Shown here one piece after another: positions 60,626 to 64,000 of a stretch of DNA of 64,000 bases. The notes under the pieces were generated by a model that saw only the letters and a list, made by a program, of their open reading frames with translations, searched no databases and had not been told where the DNA came from. This DNA is from Chitinophaga arvensicola. Its GTDB lineage: Bacteria > Bacteroidota > Bacteroidia > Chitinophagales > Chitinophagaceae. Positions within the stretch are counted from its first letter, which is position 1, and each line of letters starts with the position of its first letter. The stretch covers positions 3,751,499 through 3,815,498 of the forward strand of contig NZ_FOJG01000001.1 in NCBI RefSeq assembly GCF_900110835.1. The letters run 5' to 3'. Both the position numbers and the translations under genes were made by a program.

Positions 60626-63600
60626 ATGTGTAGAAAATATATCAGTGCCTTTATTGGATGCTGCCTGATGATCAGTACAGCCATGGCAAATGGCGCACAG
60701 CAACACATAAAACCGGCTGTGGTAACAGGACAGGAAAGTATCCTGCTTACCGAAGCGCTGAGGCGTATCAGTCAGCAATGGGGCACCCGCTTTGCTTATG
60801 AAAGCGGCCTGCTACCGGCTGTAAAGGTTACTTATAACTGGAAAGAACTATCAGCCAGCAATGCCGCAGCCGTACTGAAAACTATTCTGCCACCCATCGG
60901 ACTGGTACCGGTAAGTATTGGCGATAACTACTATACTATTGTGAAACAGGCAGAACGTGCGCGTACTGCCGCCCCTGTAGCAGTCACGGCTCCGGACATC
61001 GCCATATTGGATACCATCCCGGTTCCCGCAACAGCGATCAGGAAAACAGACGGAGTGATCACCGGGCGGGTAACAGAGAAGTATACACGTAAACCAGTGG
61101 CTGCCGCCAGCATCAGTATTCCTGAACTGGGCCTCTTTACGGTAACGGATACACTGGGCGTTTTTATTTTCCGGGAGATACCTGCCGGCAAAGTGAGAAT
61201 CAATGTTCAAAGCATCAATACCCTGTCTGCCGAAAGCGTGGTTACTGTAGCGCCACAACAGGTATACCGCTTATACTTTGAACTGGACAAACAGGTGCTC
61301 GCCCTAAAAGAAGTACAGGTAGTAGCCAGCGAAAGCCGCGCCGGCAGCGCCACGGCCTCGCATATTTCCCAAACCGCCATCGAGCACCTGCAGGCCACCA
61401 GTCTCGCTGATGTACTGCAATTACTGCCGGGCGCCCTGGCGCAAAACCCCGACCTCTCTAAAGTAAACCGCTTCGCTATCCGCCAAATCACACCGGATAA
61501 TATGGGAAGTCTAGGTACGGCCGTTATCCTGAACGATGCACCTATTTCCAATAACGCCAATCTTCAATCTACCAATACCGCCCGTGGCGGTGCCCTGGCA
61601 GGGTTTGAAACCAGCTCCGGAGGCGGCGTCGACCTGCGGCAGATCTCCGCAGATAATATCGCTTCTGTAGAAGTAATCCGTGGTGTTCCCTCTGTTGAAT
61701 ACGGAGATCTCACCTCGGGTGCTATCCTCGTGAAAACAAAAGCCGGCCCCACACCGCTTACACTGAAAGCACGTATCAATCCCACACTTACACAACTATG
61801 GGCGGGTAAAGGCTTTGCGCTGGGAGAGAAGTACGGTAACCTGAATGTAGATGTGGACTATACAAAATCGTACAGTGATCAGCGTTATGAGTACAATGCA
61901 TTCAACCGCATCACTACCAACCTGCTGTATTCAAAGAAGTTCTTTCGGCAACATCCCCTGTTTACCACCACCGGCTTCACTTTTGCCACCAACCTCGACG
62001 ATCAGAAACAGGACCCCGATGATATCGCAGAAAAGATCAAACGGAGTTCGAAAGACATGGCCTTCCGTTTCAATACCTCCGGTAAATGGAGCCTGCAGCA
62101 ACGTTTTGCACGGATGATCAACTACACCTTCTCCGTCAACTACAGCGTACAGGATGGCTACTACCAGAAACAGGTAGGCAGCGGTATTACCCCGCTGATT
62201 AATGCCATGAAAGATACGACTATGGTTACCAGCTACCTGCAAAGTGAATACCTCGCCAGATACTGGATCAGCGGACGCCCTTTCAATGCCTTCGCCAAAA
62301 TAACGAACGGCTTTTTCAGTCGCACCGGTAGCCTGAAACATAAAGTACTCATGGGTGCAGAGTGGAAAATGGATGCTAACTACGGCGGCGGTAAAACTTT
62401 CGACCTCAATTTCCCGCCGGCCATTGGTTCAGACGGTAGCGTTACCCGTCCCCGTGCTTTTAAGGATATTCCTGCGCTGCAGCAATTGTCGGCTTACGTG
62501 GAAGACAAGATCACCACTACCATCCGGCAACATACACTGACCGTACAGGCAGGGTTGCGTTTCGACCAGGTATCTAAAACCGGTGGCGTATGGTCGCCCC
62601 GCGTGAATGCAGCCTATGAGATCATTCCAGGACTGTATGCCCGCGCAGGTTTTGGTATCACCGCCAAAGCGCCGTCGTTGCTGTACCTGTATCCGGAGAA
62701 TGCATATTTCGATTACATCAACCTGAACGGATATAACGATGATGCATCCAAACGCGTGATGATTGCCACCACCAAAGTATATAATACCGACAATGACCAC
62801 CTGAAAATGGCGGTGAACAATAAAAAGGAACTGGGGCTCGACTGGCAGTTTGCCGGCACCAAACGGCTTACCGTTACCGCCTATTACGAGAAACTGAAAA
62901 ACGGCTACGATTTCAATACCACTCTGGGCAGCATTAACGTGTTGCCGTTGCAGTTATATAAGATCGTACAGGCAAATGGTTCACAGAGCGTGCAACCGGA
63001 TGTGATCATCAACCGCCTGCCTGCCTATAATATGCCGGTCAATGATCTGCTCAACACCAATAAAGGCGTGGAGTTCGACCTGGACCTGGGACGTTTCGAA
63101 GCGCTGCGCACGTCCTTTGTATTCAACGGCGCCTGGATGAATTCCAAAAGCATCAGCCAGGGATATTATATCGCTAAAAATACACCCTATAAAGCAGGAG
63201 AAGTGGAACCTGAACGCGTGGGAATCTATGCCCCCGGCCGTGGAAAGGAAAACGAGCAATTCAGTACTACGTTGCGCATGATCCATCATATTCCGCAACT
63301 CCGTTTTATTATCACTTTTTCTGCGCAAACCATCTGGGTAAGCAAGAATAGCTACCTGGGCCAGGATAGCCTGGCAGTTGGCTATATCAGCAGGAGCGAT
63401 GGCAGCGTGAACTGGTTCAATGACAAACAGCGAAGTGAATTGTCGCGTAATAACCTGGCAGATCGGGAAGTGATTCTTCCCATTTCTGCCGCAAATTATA
63501 TCACGGAATCCTGGAAGCCGCTATGGCTCTTCAATACAAGACTTACAAAGGAAATCGGTAAGAATATCGGTTTCTCTTTTTATGCCAACAATGTGTTTAT

Positions 63601-63697
63601 GTACAATCCACTCGAAAGGAGTACCCGCAACAATACAGTGTATACACGCCGTAACCAGCGCCTCTTCTTCGGAACGGAAATCAATATAAAATTTTAA
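60626..63697 (+). CDS. TonB-dependent receptor with STN and carboxypeptidase-like domains
   Basis: The 1023-residue protein has a signal peptide ('FIGCCLMISTAMANG'), an STN domain at about 35-105 ('LLTEALRRISQQWGTRFAYESG'), a carboxypeptidase-regulatory-like domain at about 145-210 ('GRVTEKYTRKPVAAASISIPE'), a plug ('SLADVLQLLPGALAQNPD', 'VEVIRGVPSVEYGDLTSGAILVKTK') and a barrel. It lacks the SusC-specific plug signature and has no SusD partner, so it is a plain receptor rather than a SusC. STN contact with the FecR encoded directly upstream implies self-regulated expression. The ligand is unknown; a metal chelate or peptide is possible. Confidence 0.94.
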   Translation: MCRKYISAFIGCCLMISTAMANGAQQHIKPAVVTGQESILLTEALRRISQQWGTRFAYESGLLPAVKVTYNWKELSASNAAAVLKTILPPIGLVPVSIGDNYYTIVKQAERARTAAPVAVTAPDIAILDTIPVPATAIRKTDGVITGRVTEKYTRKPVAAASISIPELGLFTVTDTLGVFIFREIPAGKVRINVQSINTLSAESVVTVAPQQVYRLYFELDKQVLALKEVQVVASESRAGSATASHISQTAIEHLQATSLADVLQLLPGALAQNPDLSKVNRFAIRQITPDNMGSLGTAVILNDAPISNNANLQSTNTARGGALAGFETSSGGGVDLRQISADNIASVEVIRGVPSVEYGDLTSGAILVKTKAGPTPLTLKARINPTLTQLWAGKGFALGEKYGNLNVDVDYTKSYSDQRYEYNAFNRITTNLLYSKKFFRQHPLFTTTGFTFATNLDDQKQDPDDIAEKIKRSSKDMAFRFNTSGKWSLQQRFARMINYTFSVNYSVQDGYYQKQVGSGITPLINAMKDTTMVTSYLQSEYLARYWISGRPFNAFAKITNGFFSRTGSLKHKVLMGAEWKMDANYGGGKTFDLNFPPAIGSDGSVTRPRAFKDIPALQQLSAYVEDKITTTIRQHTLTVQAGLRFDQVSKTGGVWSPRVNAAYEIIPGLYARAGFGITAKAPSLLYLYPENAYFDYINLNGYNDDASKRVMIATTKVYNTDNDHLKMAVNNKKELGLDWQFAGTKRLTVTAYYEKLKNGYDFNTTLGSINVLPLQLYKIVQANGSQSVQPDVIINRLPAYNMPVNDLLNTNKGVEFDLDLGRFEALRTSFVFNGAWMNSKSISQGYYIAKNTPYKAGEVEPERVGIYAPGRGKENEQFSTTLRMIHHIPQLRFIITFSAQTIWVSKNSYLGQDSLAVGYISRSDGSVNWFNDKQRSELSRNNLADREVILPISAANYITESWKPLWLFNTRLTKEIGKNIGFSFYANNVFMYNPLERSTRNNTVYTRRNQRLFFGTEINIKF

Positions 63698-63710
63698 AAA
63701 CAAGTACAAT

Positions 63711-64000
63711 ATGAAAAAGATCCTGCAACAGGTAGTAGCCTGTCTTTGCGCAGTAACATTGCTGTTGAGCGCCTGTAAAAAAGATAACGAGGTACCTACA
63801 GTGAATTATACCGTGAAAGTAACTTACCCTGTTACCTATACGAAATCGGCTGCCGCCGGTGTAAAAGTAACCCTCACCAACTCGGTGACCAATACTTCCA
63901 CCAGCGCTGTAACCAATGAAGAAGGCGTGGCTACGCTCAACGGACTGTTACCCGGCAACTACCAGGTAATCGCTTCGCGTGATCTGACCGCAGAAGAAGC
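63711..64000 (+). CDS. Lipoprotein with carboxypeptidase-like beta-sandwich start (DUF4876-like; 3' truncated by window)
   Basis: The ATG at 63711 opens a frame that stays open to the window end (about 96 residues). It begins with a lipoprotein signal with lipobox 'LLSAC' followed by 'KKDNEVPTVNYTVKVTYPVTY'. Then 'GVKVTLTNSVTN...NEEGVATLNGLLPGNYQVIASRDL' is a carboxypeptidase-regulatory-like sandwich, as in DUF4876 lipoproteins, from memory. It lies 13 bp after the TonB receptor stop, so it is probably the surface partner of that receptor. Confidence 0.8.
   Translation, partial: MKKILQQVVACLCAVTLLLSACKKDNEVPTVNYTVKVTYPVTYTKSAAAGVKVTLTNSVTNTSTSAVTNEEGVATLNGLLPGNYQVIASRDLTAEE

Noticed and set aside
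1..64000. CRISPR arrays, insertion sequences, tRNA or rRNA genes
   Set aside because: No regularly spaced repeats, transposase-like frames with terminal repeats, or cloverleaf-like stretches were seen on either strand.

Overview
The window comes from a Bacteroidota chromosome, most like Chitinophagaceae (Chitinophaga or a close relative). This rests on gene content: four TonB-linked SusC/SusD-type loci or relatives, three ECF sigma/FecR/TonB-receptor signalling sets whose receptors carry STN domains, two LytS-type kinase/LytTR regulator pairs, many secreted glycan-active enzymes, and several upstream matches to the Bacteroidota -7 motif TAnnTTTG. No rRNA, tRNA, CRISPR array, insertion sequence or phage gene was seen. 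Genes are dense and no gap exceeds 300 bp.

Layout. 1-3074: 3' end of a SusC gene and its SusD partner. 3234-4049: MscS channel. 4084-8780 (minus): LytS/LytTR pair, TonB receptor, TPR-like secreted protein, small membrane protein. 8989-11412: GH29 fucosidase and a SASA-type esterase. 11492-14540 (minus): secreted protein of unknown function and an M48 metalloprotease. 14726-21802 (plus): probable carbohydrate operon with a PQQ/cytochrome c dehydrogenase, a Tat-exported isomerase-like TIM barrel, a TIM-barrel/FGE-like fusion without the FGE cysteines, and a tandem SGNH esterase. 21935-25135: CheB-CheR-PAS-histidine kinase fusion. 25136-32794 (minus): sigma, FecR, SusC, SusD and GH18 glycosidase. 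32915-37186 (minus): five tightly packed genes (START-like protein, SDR, epimerase, LytS kinase, LytTR regulator). 37360-42021: TPR protein, GH20 hexosaminidase, DUF1772 protein, AraC regulator, VOC protein.

42303-56135 is the most interesting part. After an AraC regulator come a MauE/DoxX-like redox membrane protein, a TlpA-like lipoprotein, a complete class III-type lanthipeptide synthetase (lyase, kinase and zinc-less LanC domains), and an 87-residue peptide with a Sec-like N-terminus and four cysteines set among Thr/Ser. Facing them is an operon of SusC, SusD, a solitary DsbD N-terminal-like domain, and a thioredoxin/DUF3738-like protein, with a divergent sigma/FecR pair. My hypothesis is a redox-linked RiPP system: the peptide is exported, modified or disulfide-bonded, and sensed or transported through the dedicated SusCD/sigma/FecR unit.

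56109-64000: membrane GT-C-like protein, GH5-like glycosidase, and a third sigma/FecR/TonB receptor set followed by a lipoprotein cut by the window end.
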